Below, piece after piece: positions 1 through 8,639 of a stretch of 34,310 nt of DNA. This stretch comes from Acidobacteriota bacterium (GTDB lineage Bacteria; Acidobacteriota; Vicinamibacteria; Marinacidobacterales; Marinacidobacteraceae): the NCBI GenBank assembly GCA_009835985.1, contig VXWI01000070.1, positions 1-34,310 of the forward strand. Direction: 5' to 3'. The translations under genes were made by a program, and so were the position numbers. The number at the start of each line of letters is the position of its first letter. The stretch's first letter is position 1. The notes under the pieces were generated by a model. It was not told where the DNA came from, ran no database searches, and saw only the letters and a program-made list of their open reading frames with translations.

Positions 1-2170
1 GCGCCGCACCGGGCACGGCGGGAGGGGGCGGAAGGGGCGGCGGCAAGAGGCTCCGGCCCCGGATGGCGACCGACTGCGGAATCTCCTCGACGATCCGGCG
101 GTACCGCTCGCGATTCATCCGGCGTGACTTGAGGAACTGGACCTCGAAGGGGGGTTCCGGGGAGATCGCGTCCACGATCGGGAACGCCGGCCCCTCCACG
201 TCGTCGGGAAACAGCAGTTGCACCGTCATGGCGATGGGCGGCGCCGCCGCCGGCGCGTCGGCCTCGTCCTCGGGCGGGTCCGGATGCCAGACCACGGAGA
301 ACACGAACTCGTCCTCGCCAGTGACCACGATCGGTTCGGCGAAGCGAATCTCGTAGACCGGGTCCTCGGCCTGTTCGCCTCCGGACATCTCCAGCCGGAC
401 GGCGGAGGTGGCCTGCTTGGAACCGTCGCGGAAAAGGACCTCCTCCTCGCTCCAGCCAACAAGACCGCGGGCCTCGATCGTGGCGCCTTCGGCGGTGGCG
501 GTGGCGAGATGAAGGTCCTCCTCGAAACCCGCGACGATTCGGGTTCGCGAGTCCGCGTACTGGCTCTGGTAACGGGTCTCGGGAAGGAACGGCGCCCCGG
601 CGCGGTAGTCGCGGAGGAGTGGCACGAACTCCGACTCCCCCAGCAGGGTGGCGCGCAGGAAGGCCAGAACGTACACCTGGGCCATCCTCTGCTGTTCGGC
701 CGCGGTGAGCAGCGGGGCGCGGTTGAGCCAGAACATCCCCCAAAGCCCCGAATCCATGCCCCAGGTGGTGTTGAACTGACCGTGGTTTCCACGGTGTGCG
801 ACGACCCCTGCCTTCAGCCGGAATCCCAGGGCTCCTGCGGAGCGGTCGGCAGCCCCGTCCAGGCGGGTGCGGTGGAACTGACGCAGTCCGTGGAAACTGG
901 GCTCGTCGGTGTCGTAGGAACCCTGGAGCGCGAGGAAGTTGACGTCCTGCAGCTCGATGCGCCGCGAATAACGGCGGTCGATCTGGGCGATCGCCACGAC
1001 GGACTCGATTCCGAAGCCGTAGTCGAACCGGTAGTTCGCATCATCCGGGAAGGTGGGGAGATCGTTGAAGGCCGCCGCGATCGCCGCCGCCTCCCCACCG
1101 CGCGAGTGTCCCAGCAGGGCTACCCGATCGAGGTCGAGGCGGTTGTAGAGGGGTGAACGCGGGTCCCGGTTCCAGGTCCGGAACAGCCGGAGATGCTCGA
1201 GCAGCAGGATCGCGCGCGCCGGCATCTCGCGTCCGCCGAAATCACCGGACCACGTCCCGTTGAGGAAATTGGCGTCCACGGAGGCCGTCGCGATTCCGTG
1301 GCTCGCCAACAGGTCCGCGAGGTAGTCGTACCCGGCATCGGAGAAATCCTCCATCCGGTGGTTGCCGTGCACGATCAGCGCTACCGGACGCCGGTTCCCG
1401 GGGGCGGTGTCCGGAAGGTGGAGCCGGCCGTTTTGCGGAGCGTCCTCCAGCCCGAATCCCCACCACCATTCCCGGTGCGTCGCGCGAAAACCGCGCCACT
1501 CCGGGAGCACCCGGCTGAGGTCCACCGAAGGCGAGCGAATGGTCACCGCGTCTCCGTACTCCGGCCGGTACGGATCCCGCCCGTTGCCGTAGGTCAGGAG
1601 GCGAACCGCATGGGGTCCCCGTGCCGCGGGGTCTTCGGCAAGGGCCGTGGGCGGATTCGGCTGGACCTGCGCCGGGCGGACGTAGGGATCCTCTCCGGGA
1701 CCGAAGAACCACATTCCCCCGTAGGCGATGAGCCCGGCTCCCACCAGGGTGAGAACAAGGCCGCCCCGGCCGTAGGCCGCGCCGTGCGGGCGAAACACCA
1801 TGGCGAGACCGGAACCGACGAGGAACGGCCCGAGGAAGACGACCACCAGGAGTCCCGGAAACAGCGCCTCCGGCCAGCGGAAGATGGTGCTCCGGAGCAG
1901 CCAGAGACTCGCTCCCGCCGCCACCAGCAACAGGAACGCATCCGTGGAGAGCCACTCGACGAGACGCTCGGCAACCCGGGTCAGCCCGACGAAGACCACG
2001 AGCGAAACCACGCCCGCCAGGAGTCCCGCCAGCGATGCCAGCAGCCACCCCGGGATCAACCCGAAGGAAACGGCCGCCAGCGAGTGCAGGATGACCACAC
2101 CCAGGGCGCTCGTGGCCGCGCCGGCCACGAAGTAGCGCCGGATGATCGGGGCGTAGTCGGAGCGTCGCAC
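1..2170 (-). CDS. Membrane-anchored alpha/beta hydrolase (3' end outside window)
   Basis: The frame is open from a GTG at 2170 to the window edge, giving 723 codons with no stop, so the C-terminus is missing. An in-frame TGA lies two codons upstream, and AAGGAG sits about 9 nt before the GTG, which supports this start. Residues 1-155 are hydrophobic with about four or five membrane segments. A soluble part follows. The segment PVALIVHGN (262-270) looks like the oxyanion-hole strand, and GHSRGGE (354-360) is a typical nucleophile elbow with Ser356. Candidate partners are Asp420 or Asp422 and His463 in GNHGQFN. This is the alpha/beta hydrolase fold of lipases and esterases, presumably acting outside the membrane. 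The substrate cannot be told. After about residue 520 comes a beta-rich region I do not recognise. The gene follows the cupin gene by 29 bp on the same strand and may be cotranscribed with it. Confidence 0.85.
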   Translation of the reverse strand, partial: MRRSDYAPIIRRYFVAGAATSALGVVILHSLAAVSFGLIPGWLLASLAGLLAGVVSLVVFVGLTRVAERLVEWLSTDAFLLLVAAGASLWLLRSTIFRWPEALFPGLLVVVFLGPFLVGSGLAMVFRPHGAAYGRGGLVLTLVGAGLIAYGGMWFFGPGEDPYVRPAQVQPNPPTALAEDPAARGPHAVRLLTYGNGRDPYRPEYGDAVTIRSPSVDLSRVLPEWRGFRATHREWWWGFGLEDAPQNGRLHLPDTAPGNRRPVALIVHGNHRMEDFSDAGYDYLADLLASHGIATASVDANFLNGTWSGDFGGREMPARAILLLEHLRLFRTWNRDPRSPLYNRLDLDRVALLGHSRGGEAAAIAAAFNDLPTFPDDANYRFDYGFGIESVVAIAQIDRRYSRRIELQDVNFLALQGSYDTDEPSFHGLRQFHRTRLDGAADRSAGALGFRLKAGVVAHRGNHGQFNTTWGMDSGLWGMFWLNRAPLLTAAEQQRMAQVYVLAFLRATLLGESEFVPLLRDYRAGAPFLPETRYQSQYADSRTRIVAGFEEDLHLATATAEGATIEARGLVGWSEEEVLFRDGSKQATSAVRLEMSGGEQAEDPVYEIRFAEPIVVTGEDEFVFSVVWHPDPPEDEADAPAAAPPIAMTVQLLFPDDVEGPAFPIVDAISPEPPFEVQFLKSRRMNRERYRRIVEEIPQSVAIRGRSLLPPPLPPPPAVPGAA

Positions 2171-2199
2171 TCGTCAGGCTCTCCTTGCGTTGAACCGGA

Positions 2200-2583
2200 T
2201 CAATCGCCTCCGCCCCGAAGGTAGTCGTCGGTTCCGTCCAGCCAGTCCTGCCGCGGCGGAGTGAAGATGTCCACGTCCAGGGTGTCTTCCAGCGCGATCG
2301 CCTTGTGCGGGACCCAGGAGGGAAGGACCAGCACCTCTCCCGCCTTCACGTCGATGGGTTCCGAATCCTCGTCTTCGATCCAGAAGCGAAGCACGCCGCT
2401 GATCACGTAGGTGATCTGTTCGTTGTCGTGCGAGTGCATCGGAACCACCGCACCCTTGTCGAGATAGACGTGAGTGAGCATGGCCCGATCCGCGGTGATG
2501 ATCCGGCGACTGAGCTGGTCGCTCAGGCGCTCCTTCTCCATCGCTTCCCAGCGAATGTGACGTACTTGATCTCTCGCTGACAC
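2200..2583 (-). CDS. Small single-domain cupin protein
   Basis: This 127-residue protein consists of one cupin beta-barrel. The first cupin motif has metal-ligand candidates His50, His52 and Glu55 in PMHSHDNEQ. The second has PSWVPH with His93. Such proteins bind a divalent metal and act as small oxygenases, isomerases or ligand sensors; the substrate is not visible. I chose the GTG at 2583 because GGGAGG lies just upstream and because a longer in-frame extension (to 2772) overlaps the neighbouring gene and has no conserved look. The spacing to the ribosome site is short, so an internal ATG at 2541 remains possible. It sits between the Cys-rich membrane protein gene and the alpha/beta hydrolase gene, all on the minus strand. 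Confidence 0.8.
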   Translation of the reverse strand: MSARDQVRHIRWEAMEKERLSDQLSRRIITADRAMLTHVYLDKGAVVPMHSHDNEQITYVISGVLRFWIEDEDSEPIDVKAGEVLVLPSWVPHKAIALEDTLDVDIFTPPRQDWLDGTDDYLRGGGD

Positions 2584-2644
2584 GGGACCTCCCCTTCCCG
2601 CCCCCCGGGGGCGGGTTCCGATGATATCCGGGGTCCCCCGGCTG

Positions 2645-3004
2645 TCAGGTCCAGTAGCCGACCCAGAGCCCCAGAACGATCCCGGTCGCGCCCACCACCA
2701 GGGGGAACGCCGCCAGCCCGAGCAGTGCCCGGATGCCGAGGCCGAGCGAGGCGGGAGCGAACATGACGACACCCTGCACCAGGAACGTCCCGTAGAGGGA
2801 GCCGTAGGCCACGTTCGGCCGTGCGCAGAAGGGGCAATCCGGCGGGCCGGCCGTCTGGATGTTGCAAAACGCCGCCCCGCCGTTCCAGATGGAAACGCAG
2901 CCGCAGTCGTAGATCAGGTGGCAGACGTTCAGGAAGAACGTCGCCGCCACCGCGATGAGCGGCGCCAGCACGGCCGCCCGTATCGCCAGTCTCCGGATAT
3001 CCAT
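2645..3004 (-). CDS. Small Cys-rich integral membrane protein, unknown function
   Basis: The protein has 119 residues with hydrophobic segments at about 8-28, 70-88 and 92-117. Six cysteines (28, 34, 36, 47, 57, 60) are concentrated in the loop after the first segment, including the patterns CGC and CPFC. This suggests disulfides or metal binding outside the membrane. I do not recognise the family. The ATG at 3004 is preceded by AGAGGA. It is divergently oriented to the ABC importer operon across a 98-bp gap, and is followed on its own strand by the cupin gene. Confidence 0.7.
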   Translation of the reverse strand: MDIRRLAIRAAVLAPLIAVAATFFLNVCHLIYDCGCVSIWNGGAAFCNIQTAGPPDCPFCARPNVAYGSLYGTFLVQGVVMFAPASLGLGIRALLGLAAFPLVVGATGIVLGLWVGYWT

Positions 3005-3062
3005 CAGTCCTCTTGCTTGCTCCGCAGCGAGTCGCTCGGCGGGAGTCTATGCGGACCGGCCG

Positions 3063-3091
3063 TTCAAGCCGGGCTGTCCCGCCCATAGAAT
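3063..3091 (+). promoter_or_regulatory. Candidate sigma70-type promoter for the importer operon
   Basis: TAGAAT (3086-3091, five of six matches to the -10 consensus) lies 17 bp after a weak TTCAAG (3063-3068) in the gap between the divergent genes. A transcript from here would start a few bases before the ATG at 3103, so the first permease mRNA would be almost leaderless. This fits the lack of a ribosome site there. It was found by eye only. Confidence 0.3.
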
Positions 3092-3102
3092 CCGTCTCGC
3101 AC

Positions 3103-3957
3103 ATGGACCGGAGCAGGCGACGGGTCGCTGGCCTGCTGCTCCTGCCGGCCCTCCTCGTGGTGGCGGTGGTGGCCGCCGTGCCCATCGGTCTGCTGTTCCG
3201 CGTGGCGCTCTATCCCCCGGGCCCGGTCGCGCCGCTCAGCGGGGGCCCGGCGCTCGATTCCTTCGCCGGACTGCTGAGCGCTCCGTATCCGTCGGTCGCC
3301 CTGCGGACGCTCCGCCTCTCGCTCCTTACCACCGTCCTGGTCACCGTCCTCGGTTTTCCGGTCGCCCTCTTCCTTTCCCGCTCGCGGGGGCTCTCGCGCC
3401 GGGTCCAGACCCTGCTCATCGTCTCCCCGCTCCTGATGTCGGTGGTGGTGCGCGCCTACGGCTGGATGCTGATCCTCGGCCGCCAGGGATTCGTCGGAGA
3501 AACGCTCGCGGCCCTCTCGCTTCCCCGCGTCGGCCTCCTGCACACCGAGACCGCGGTGCTCCTCGCGCTGACCGAGTCGTTTCTACCGTTCATGATCCTC
3601 GCGCTGGCCGCCAGCCTCGACCGGATCGACCCCGATCTCCTGGCCGCCGCCCGCGGGCTGGGAGCTTCGTCGGCCCGCGCCTTCCTTGCGGTCGTGGTGC
3701 CGCTGACCCTCCCCGGTTTCATTGCCGGAGCGAGCTTCGTCCTGGTCGGCAGCCTCTCCGCCTACGCCGTCCCCGCCCTGCTCGGCGGGTCGGCGGCCCG
3801 GACCTTCGTCATGGAGATCTACGAACTGGTCACCATCAGTTTCGACTGGCCCACCGCGGCCGCCGCCTCCGTGGCGTTGCTGCTCTTCGCCTCGGCGCTG
3901 CTCGGCGGAGCGGCGCTGCTGAGCCGCCGCCGGTCGGCGCGCATCTTCGGGACCTGA
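3103..3957 (+). CDS. ABC transporter inner-membrane permease (PotB-like)
   Basis: This 284-residue polytopic protein has about six membrane helices. It carries the binding-protein-dependent transport (BPD) permease loop near residues 185-200, LLAAARGLGASSARAF, which is the EAA-type contact site for the ATPase. It resembles the first permease of polyamine, 2-aminoethylphosphonate or ferric-iron importers and would pair with the next gene product in the inner membrane. The ATG at 3103 was preferred over upstream in-frame starts (3013, 3049) because hydrophobic sequence starts about 10 residues after it and the partner has the same length. There is no clear ribosome site. It is the first gene of a five-gene overlapping operon. 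Confidence 0.88.
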   Translation: MDRSRRRVAGLLLLPALLVVAVVAAVPIGLLFRVALYPPGPVAPLSGGPALDSFAGLLSAPYPSVALRTLRLSLLTTVLVTVLGFPVALFLSRSRGLSRRVQTLLIVSPLLMSVVVRAYGWMLILGRQGFVGETLAALSLPRVGLLHTETAVLLALTESFLPFMILALAASLDRIDPDLLAAARGLGASSARAFLAVVVPLTLPGFIAGASFVLVGSLSAYAVPALLGGSAARTFVMEIYELVTISFDWPTAAAASVALLLFASALLGGAALLSRRRSARIFGT

Positions 3958-3967
3958 GGAGGCGGTG

Positions 3968-4819
3968 ATGCGCATCGCGTTGGCGGCGGCCGCGGCAGTC
4001 GCCTACGCGGTCCTCCTCCTGGCGCCTCTCGCCGTGATCGTCTACTCGGTAAGCCCGGGAGCCGCGCTCGAGATCCCGCCGTCCGGGGCCAGTCTTCGCT
4101 GGTACGCGGGCCTCGTCGACCAGCCGCGGCTCATTTCAGGCCTCCTCACGAGCCTGCTGCTGGGAGCGGTCGCGACGGGAGCGGCTCTCGCCACCGGCAT
4201 CCCGGCGGCGCTCGCGCTCACCCGGGGCTCGCTCCCCGGACGTGAGGCCTTCCTCGCCGTCCTCCTCTCCCCGCTGAGTCTCCCCGGCCTCGTCCTCGGT
4301 CTCGGCGTGCTGACGAGCGCCGCCGTGCTCGCGAACGCCACCGGCATCCAGACCGCCGGAACGCTTCTGCCGCTGATTGCCGCCCACCTCCTCATCACCA
4401 TCCCCTGGGTGGTGCGCAGCGTGGCCGCGTCCCTCGAGTCCACCGATCCGGCGCTCGAAGACCAGGCGCGCAGCCTGGGCGCCGGTCCCTTCGCGACCCT
4501 CTTCCTCGTGACCCTGCCGAGCGCCCGCGCGGGTATCGTTGCCGGCGCGGTGTCCGCCTTCGTGATCTCCTTCGGCAATTTTGCGCTGTCGTTGCTCCTG
4601 GCCAGCGGCCGGACCGTGACCCTGCCGGTGGCCATCTATGAGACCGTGGATCGCTACCAGGACCCCACCGTCGCCGCCGTGAGCACCCTCACCATTGCCG
4701 CCGCGGTGGCCGCCGCCGTGCTGACGGACCGGATCTCCGGACCGCTGCAGACCCGGGACTCCTCGTCCCGAAGCGGCGACCGGCGGAGCAGTCCCGCCGG
4801 CCTGGAACCCGTTCGATGA
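3968..4819 (+). CDS. ABC transporter inner-membrane permease (PotC-like)
   Basis: This 283-residue polytopic protein has about six helices. An EAA-like loop (DQARSLGAGPFATLFLVTLP) lies near residues 165-185, followed by FVISFGNFALS, typical of PotC, PhnV or FbpB-type second permeases. AGGAGG at 3957-3962 gives good spacing to the ATG at 3968; a GTG directly before it at 3965 is the alternative. It would form the heterodimeric channel with the preceding permease. The C-terminal 25 residues are rich in Ser and Arg and probably cytoplasmic. The gene end overlaps the binding-protein gene by ATGA (4816-4819), implying coupled translation. Confidence 0.88.
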   Translation: MRIALAAAAAVAYAVLLLAPLAVIVYSVSPGAALEIPPSGASLRWYAGLVDQPRLISGLLTSLLLGAVATGAALATGIPAALALTRGSLPGREAFLAVLLSPLSLPGLVLGLGVLTSAAVLANATGIQTAGTLLPLIAAHLLITIPWVVRSVAASLESTDPALEDQARSLGAGPFATLFLVTLPSARAGIVAGAVSAFVISFGNFALSLLLASGRTVTLPVAIYETVDRYQDPTVAAVSTLTIAAAVAAAVLTDRISGPLQTRDSSSRSGDRRSSPAGLEPVR

Positions 4820-5871
4820 AGACCGGGCGGCGTCGGCGGCACCGGCGCCGGACTGCCAGGACCCTCTGCCTGTTGTTGGCGTTGGGCCTGCCGCTCGGGT
4901 GTGGCGGGCGCGCCGACGAGGATCTGGTGATCGCCGTGCCACCCGGCCGCATCGCCGATCTCGAGGACTACTTCGCCGGCCCGTTCGAGGCGGCGACGGG
5001 CGCCAGGCTCATCCCGGTAGGACTCCGGTCCGCCGATCAGGCGGCCCGGGTGCGCGTCGAGCGCGGCAATCCGTCCCTCGACGTCCTGTGGATCGACGCC
5101 GGAGAGGCGGCGCTGCTCGCGCGCGAGGGTCTCCTCGAAACTCCCTTCGACCCGGAGACCTCGCGGGAGGGGGAACTGCGCGTGCCGAACGCGGCGTGGG
5201 CCGACCCCGATGCCTGGTTCAGCCAGCGAGCGCTCCCGGCCACGTTCTCCTCCGCCATCGGGTTTCTCTACAACACGGAGCACTTCGCCTCTCCCCCGGC
5301 CTCCTGGGCGGCGCTGGAAGACCCCGCTCTCGAGGGCCGGCTCGCCCTGTTCGGGTTCGGGAGCACGCTCGGCCCGCTCACCGTCGCCGCCCTGGCGCGC
5401 ATCGACACGGCGGACGAGACGGACGCGGACGCGGGGTTTCGGCGACTCGGCCGGCTCCGGAACAACGTCCTGGTGTACGGCACCAGCGGACCCGCCAACA
5501 ACCAGTTGGTCGCCCAGGGCGAAGCCTGGCTCACCCTGGGACTGCCCTCCCAGGCCCGGCACCTCGCCACCGAGGGCGCGCCCGTCGGATGGGCCGCTCC
5601 CGCCGAAGGCGCCATCGCCCTGCCGCAGGGAATCCAGATCGTCACCGGGACCCGGCGTCCCGAACTGGCGCGGGCGTTCGCGGACTACATGTTCTCTTCC
5701 GAGGCCCAGCAGACCGCGGCTCGGGAGCTCCAGTTGGTCCCGTCGCGCAGCGAAACCGAGATTCCCCCGGGCCTGCCGCCGTCCGAAACCCTCATGCGAC
5801 TCGACATGGTGACCCTGGGGGACCTGCGTCCGTCGTGGGCGACCCGTTTCCGCCGCGAGATGATTCCCTGA
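4816..5871 (+). CDS. Extracellular solute-binding lipoprotein of the ABC importer
   Basis: The protein has 351 residues. An Arg-rich start is followed by a hydrophobic stretch and the lipobox LPLGC, with Cys29 as the lipidation site, so it should be an exported lipoprotein. The rest is a two-lobed periplasmic binding fold. VLWIDAGEAALLAREGLL, GFLYNTEHF and the hinge-like ALPQGIQIVTG, followed by an ARAFADYMFSSEAQ helix, match the polyamine, aminoethylphosphonate and iron-binding cluster. The exact ligand cannot be read from the sequence. The MmgE/PrpD enzyme encoded next hints at a small carboxylate-bearing or amino-acid-like substrate, which is inference only. It overlaps the upstream permease by 4 bp, and the next start follows its stop by 2 bp. 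Confidence 0.88.
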   Translation: MKTGRRRRHRRRTARTLCLLLALGLPLGCGGRADEDLVIAVPPGRIADLEDYFAGPFEAATGARLIPVGLRSADQAARVRVERGNPSLDVLWIDAGEAALLAREGLLETPFDPETSREGELRVPNAAWADPDAWFSQRALPATFSSAIGFLYNTEHFASPPASWAALEDPALEGRLALFGFGSTLGPLTVAALARIDTADETDADAGFRRLGRLRNNVLVYGTSGPANNQLVAQGEAWLTLGLPSQARHLATEGAPVGWAAPAEGAIALPQGIQIVTGTRRPELARAFADYMFSSEAQQTAARELQLVPSRSETEIPPGLPPSETLMRLDMVTLGDLRPSWATRFRREMIP

Positions 5872-5873
5872 TC

Positions 5874-7517
5874 ATGACCGCCGGAGGACCACCCGACTCC
5901 CGGGAGAGCGTGGATGCGCTCGTCGACTGTCTCATGCCGCATCCCGTCGCCCTGGGATCCCGCGGCCCCGGCTTCCGGAGCTGGCTGGAGCGATGCGCCG
6001 ACGGGTGGGTCCGGGCCGGCATCAACGGGCCGCAACGGCCGATACCGGAAGGGCCGCCAGACCCTGCGGAGGTGGACCCGGACTCCATCAACCTCGTCCG
6101 CGCAACCCATCTCGAAGAGGTCCGCGACGCGGCGGAATGGGCCGCGGGCGCGCGCTTTCTGAGCACTGAGCGGCGGGCGGCCATGACGCTGCTCACCGAC
6201 GTGCTGGCCATTGGCGCCGCGGAGCCGTTGCCCGCGTTTCTTGGCGGTGACGAGGCGGCGGGCATTCTCGATTCGTTCATGGGCACGTCCGCCCCGGCCG
6301 CGACCCTCTGGCGACCGGTGGAGGGTCGCAGCTCCGCGGGAATCTGGTCCGCGATCCTCTGGAATCGCCTCGTCGGGGACCCCCAGGAACTGCATGCCGG
6401 GCCAGAGTGCATCGCGGCCGCGGTGGCGACCGCCGAAGCCGGCGACCGCACCCTGGGGGAACTCCTCGATGCGATCGTGGTGGGCTGCGGCATCGGGAGC
6501 TGGCACCGGGACGCCGTGGGGACGGCGATGGAGGAGGCCGGCATCCACTCGCCCGGCGCACTCGCCCCCGTGGCCGCCGCAGCCGCGGTCGGCCGTCTCG
6601 AGGGGATTGGCGCGCGGAACCTTGCGCAGAGCATCCGGCGCGCCAGTGCGCTCACTCCGCTGCACCCTTACCGGGCGTTCAGCGACGGCGCGAGCGCGAA
6701 GCTGCTTTTCGGCGCCTTCGGTCAACTCCTCGGAGCGGCCACCGCGCTCAGCGTCAAGAATCCGATCGGGCTTCTTCCCGCACCCTCGCTCTCCAGCCGG
6801 TCGCGCCATCCGGGGCTTACACCTTTCGATCCGCGTACCGCAACAAGGGCGATCCACACGATCGCGCTCAAGAAGTTTCCCGGTTCGCGGGCCGTGCAGT
6901 CCACGCTCGCCGCCATGGACAAGCTACCCCGGATCGACCCGGATGCCGTCGAGTCGATCTCGGTCGAGACCTATCCCTTCTCGGCGACCGTATCCGGCTG
7001 GTCCCGCCCGGACACCGGACCCATCGCCATGCAGAGCCACATACCCACGGCGGTCGCCCTGTGGCTCGAAGCCCGCTCCCGGCGGGTCCCCTTCAGCGCG
7101 GACCACTATCCGCGGTTTCGGGACCCGGAAACGATCACGCTCGCCGAGCGGGTCGCCGTCGAGGCGCACGAGTTCGGCGAGGCGGGCGCACCGTCGAGCC
7201 GCCGCATCCGCTGGGCGAAAGTCACCATTCGACCCAAGGCCGGTCCCGACCTGACGGCCTCTTCCGGCCCTCCCTTCGCACCTCCCCCGCCGGGGGCCAT
7301 CCGCGACCGCTTCGCGAACCTGACTCGCGGCGCGGTGGTGCGCGACCCGCATCAGTTCCCTTACTCGGCGCCCGTTCGCAGCTTTGTGGGCCAGGAACAA
7401 CCGGCGGCGCCCCGGGAGCCGGCGACGACGGTCCTTCCGGCCGTGGAGCCCGGCGGGTCCGGCGACCCGTCGGAGGAGTCGGGCGCCGGAGCGGACTCAC
7501 TCTTCGGACGATCGTGA
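5874..7517 (+). CDS. MmgE/PrpD-family enzyme embedded in the ABC importer operon
   Basis: This 547-residue protein is somewhat longer than usual MmgE/PrpD proteins (about 450-500). The helical domain includes ELHAGPECIAAAVATAEAG, matching the family pattern of HPG followed by an alanine-rich helix, then TLGELLDAIVVGCGIG. The second domain carries KKFPGSRAVQSTLAAM, equivalent to the KxYPxCR-type segment of the family. Known members are 2-methylcitrate dehydratase, cis-aconitate decarboxylase and iminodisuccinate epimerase. All act on tri- or dicarboxylates in the cytoplasm by proton abstraction or elimination. Which reaction applies here is unknown. The last 50 residues are Pro/Gly/Ser-rich and look disordered. 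The gene lies between the binding protein and the ATPase with a GTGA overlap, so it belongs to the transport operon and probably acts on the imported compound. Confidence 0.82.
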   Translation: MTAGGPPDSRESVDALVDCLMPHPVALGSRGPGFRSWLERCADGWVRAGINGPQRPIPEGPPDPAEVDPDSINLVRATHLEEVRDAAEWAAGARFLSTERRAAMTLLTDVLAIGAAEPLPAFLGGDEAAGILDSFMGTSAPAATLWRPVEGRSSAGIWSAILWNRLVGDPQELHAGPECIAAAVATAEAGDRTLGELLDAIVVGCGIGSWHRDAVGTAMEEAGIHSPGALAPVAAAAAVGRLEGIGARNLAQSIRRASALTPLHPYRAFSDGASAKLLFGAFGQLLGAATALSVKNPIGLLPAPSLSSRSRHPGLTPFDPRTATRAIHTIALKKFPGSRAVQSTLAAMDKLPRIDPDAVESISVETYPFSATVSGWSRPDTGPIAMQSHIPTAVALWLEARSRRVPFSADHYPRFRDPETITLAERVAVEAHEFGEAGAPSSRRIRWAKVTIRPKAGPDLTASSGPPFAPPPPGAIRDRFANLTRGAVVRDPHQFPYSAPVRSFVGQEQPAAPREPATTVLPAVEPGGSGDPSEESGAGADSLFGRS

Positions 7518-8617
7518 ATCCGCGCGACGCCGGGCTCGCCCTCGAGGGCCTCGGCAAACGCTTCGGCGAGACCGAATCGGTGTCGGACGTGACGCTGCGG
7601 GTGGGACGCGGAGAACTGATGGCCCTGCTCGGCTCCAGCGGAGCCGGCAAGTCCACCATCCTGCGATGCGTCGCCGGGCACCTCGAGCCGGACTCGGGAG
7701 AGGTCTGGATCGGCGGCGAGTTGATGGACCAGGCGCCGCCCGAGAACCGGAACGTGGGCATGGTCTTCCAGAGCTATGCCCTCTTCCCGCATCTGAGTCT
7801 GCGGAGGAACGTCGCCTTCGGGCCCGAACGGCGCGGAGCCTCCCGCAGCGAGGCCGCGGACCTCGCTGACGAGATGCTGGAACGCGTGGGCCTCCTGGAA
7901 CTTGCGGGCCGCTATCCCCGCGAGATTTCGGGAGGGGAACAGCAGCGGGTCGCCGTGGCCCGGGCGCTCGCCATCCGTCCCGAGGTACTGCTCCTCGACG
8001 AACCGCTCTCGAGCCTCGATCAGACGCTGCGGCGCGAACTGCGGTCGCTTCTGCGCGGTTTGCAACGGTCCTTCGAAGCGACGACCGTCTGGGTCACCCA
8101 CGACCAGGAGGAAGCGCTGACCGTCGCCGACCGGGTTGCCGTCCTGAACCGGGGCCGGCTCCAGCAGGTCGGGACGCCCCTCGAACTCCACACCCGGCCG
8201 GCCAACACGTTCGTGGCCAGTTTCGTCGGCAAGATGAACCTGCTTCCCGCTGTCCCCGAGAAGGGAACCCCGGACACCTTCCGGCTTCCCGGCGGGCCGG
8301 TGCTGCGCGCCGAGCGGGACGGCGGCCCACCGGCCGCCCCCGCCGGTTCCGGCGGCGCGGCCGACGAGATGCTCCTCGCCATGCGGCCCGAGGTAGTCCA
8401 GATCGGCCACCCGCCGGCGGCGCCGGGCTTCAACCGGATCGGCGCCACCGTCCGGCGAATCTCCTTCCTCGGAGACCGCCTGGAAATCGAACTCGAACTC
8501 GAGGGAGGAGCCCGGCTGCTGGCTCGCGGCAACACCCTGTTCGAGAGTCTCGCCCGGGAAGGCGACGCGGTCCGTCTCTACTGGCCCATCGCCGACACGA
8601 GGATCCTGGTCCCGTAG
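7514..8617 (+). CDS. ABC importer ATP-binding protein (PotA/FbpC-like)
   Basis: This 367-residue ATPase has a Walker A motif GSSGAGKST (40-48), Q-loop Gln86, signature ISGGEQQR (138-145), Walker B LLLDEP (159-164) and switch His196 in VTHDQEEA. The C-terminal third, from about residue 235, is a TOBE-type regulatory domain; MLLAMRPEVV and the final ILVP are typical of PotA- or FbpC-like subunits. It powers the two permeases encoded upstream. The GTG at 7514 overlaps the TGA of the MmgE/PrpD gene (GTGA), indicating translational coupling. A Gly/Pro/Ala-rich linker at about 258-286 interrupts the C-terminal domain. It is the last gene of the operon, and a palindromic element follows after 22 bp. 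Confidence 0.92.
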   Translation: MNPRDAGLALEGLGKRFGETESVSDVTLRVGRGELMALLGSSGAGKSTILRCVAGHLEPDSGEVWIGGELMDQAPPENRNVGMVFQSYALFPHLSLRRNVAFGPERRGASRSEAADLADEMLERVGLLELAGRYPREISGGEQQRVAVARALAIRPEVLLLDEPLSSLDQTLRRELRSLLRGLQRSFEATTVWVTHDQEEALTVADRVAVLNRGRLQQVGTPLELHTRPANTFVASFVGKMNLLPAVPEKGTPDTFRLPGGPVLRAERDGGPPAAPAGSGGAADEMLLAMRPEVVQIGHPPAAPGFNRIGATVRRISFLGDRLEIELELEGGARLLARGNTLFESLAREGDAVRLYWPIADTRILVP

Positions 8618-8639
8618 TCAGACCACGGGAGCGCCGGGC

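Noticed and set aside
4899-5873. Long plus-strand frame upstream of and continuous with the MmgE/PrpD gene
   Set aside because: Its translation is Arg/Gly/Pro-rich out-of-frame reading of the binding-protein gene; MmgE/PrpD similarity starts only at the ATG at 5874.
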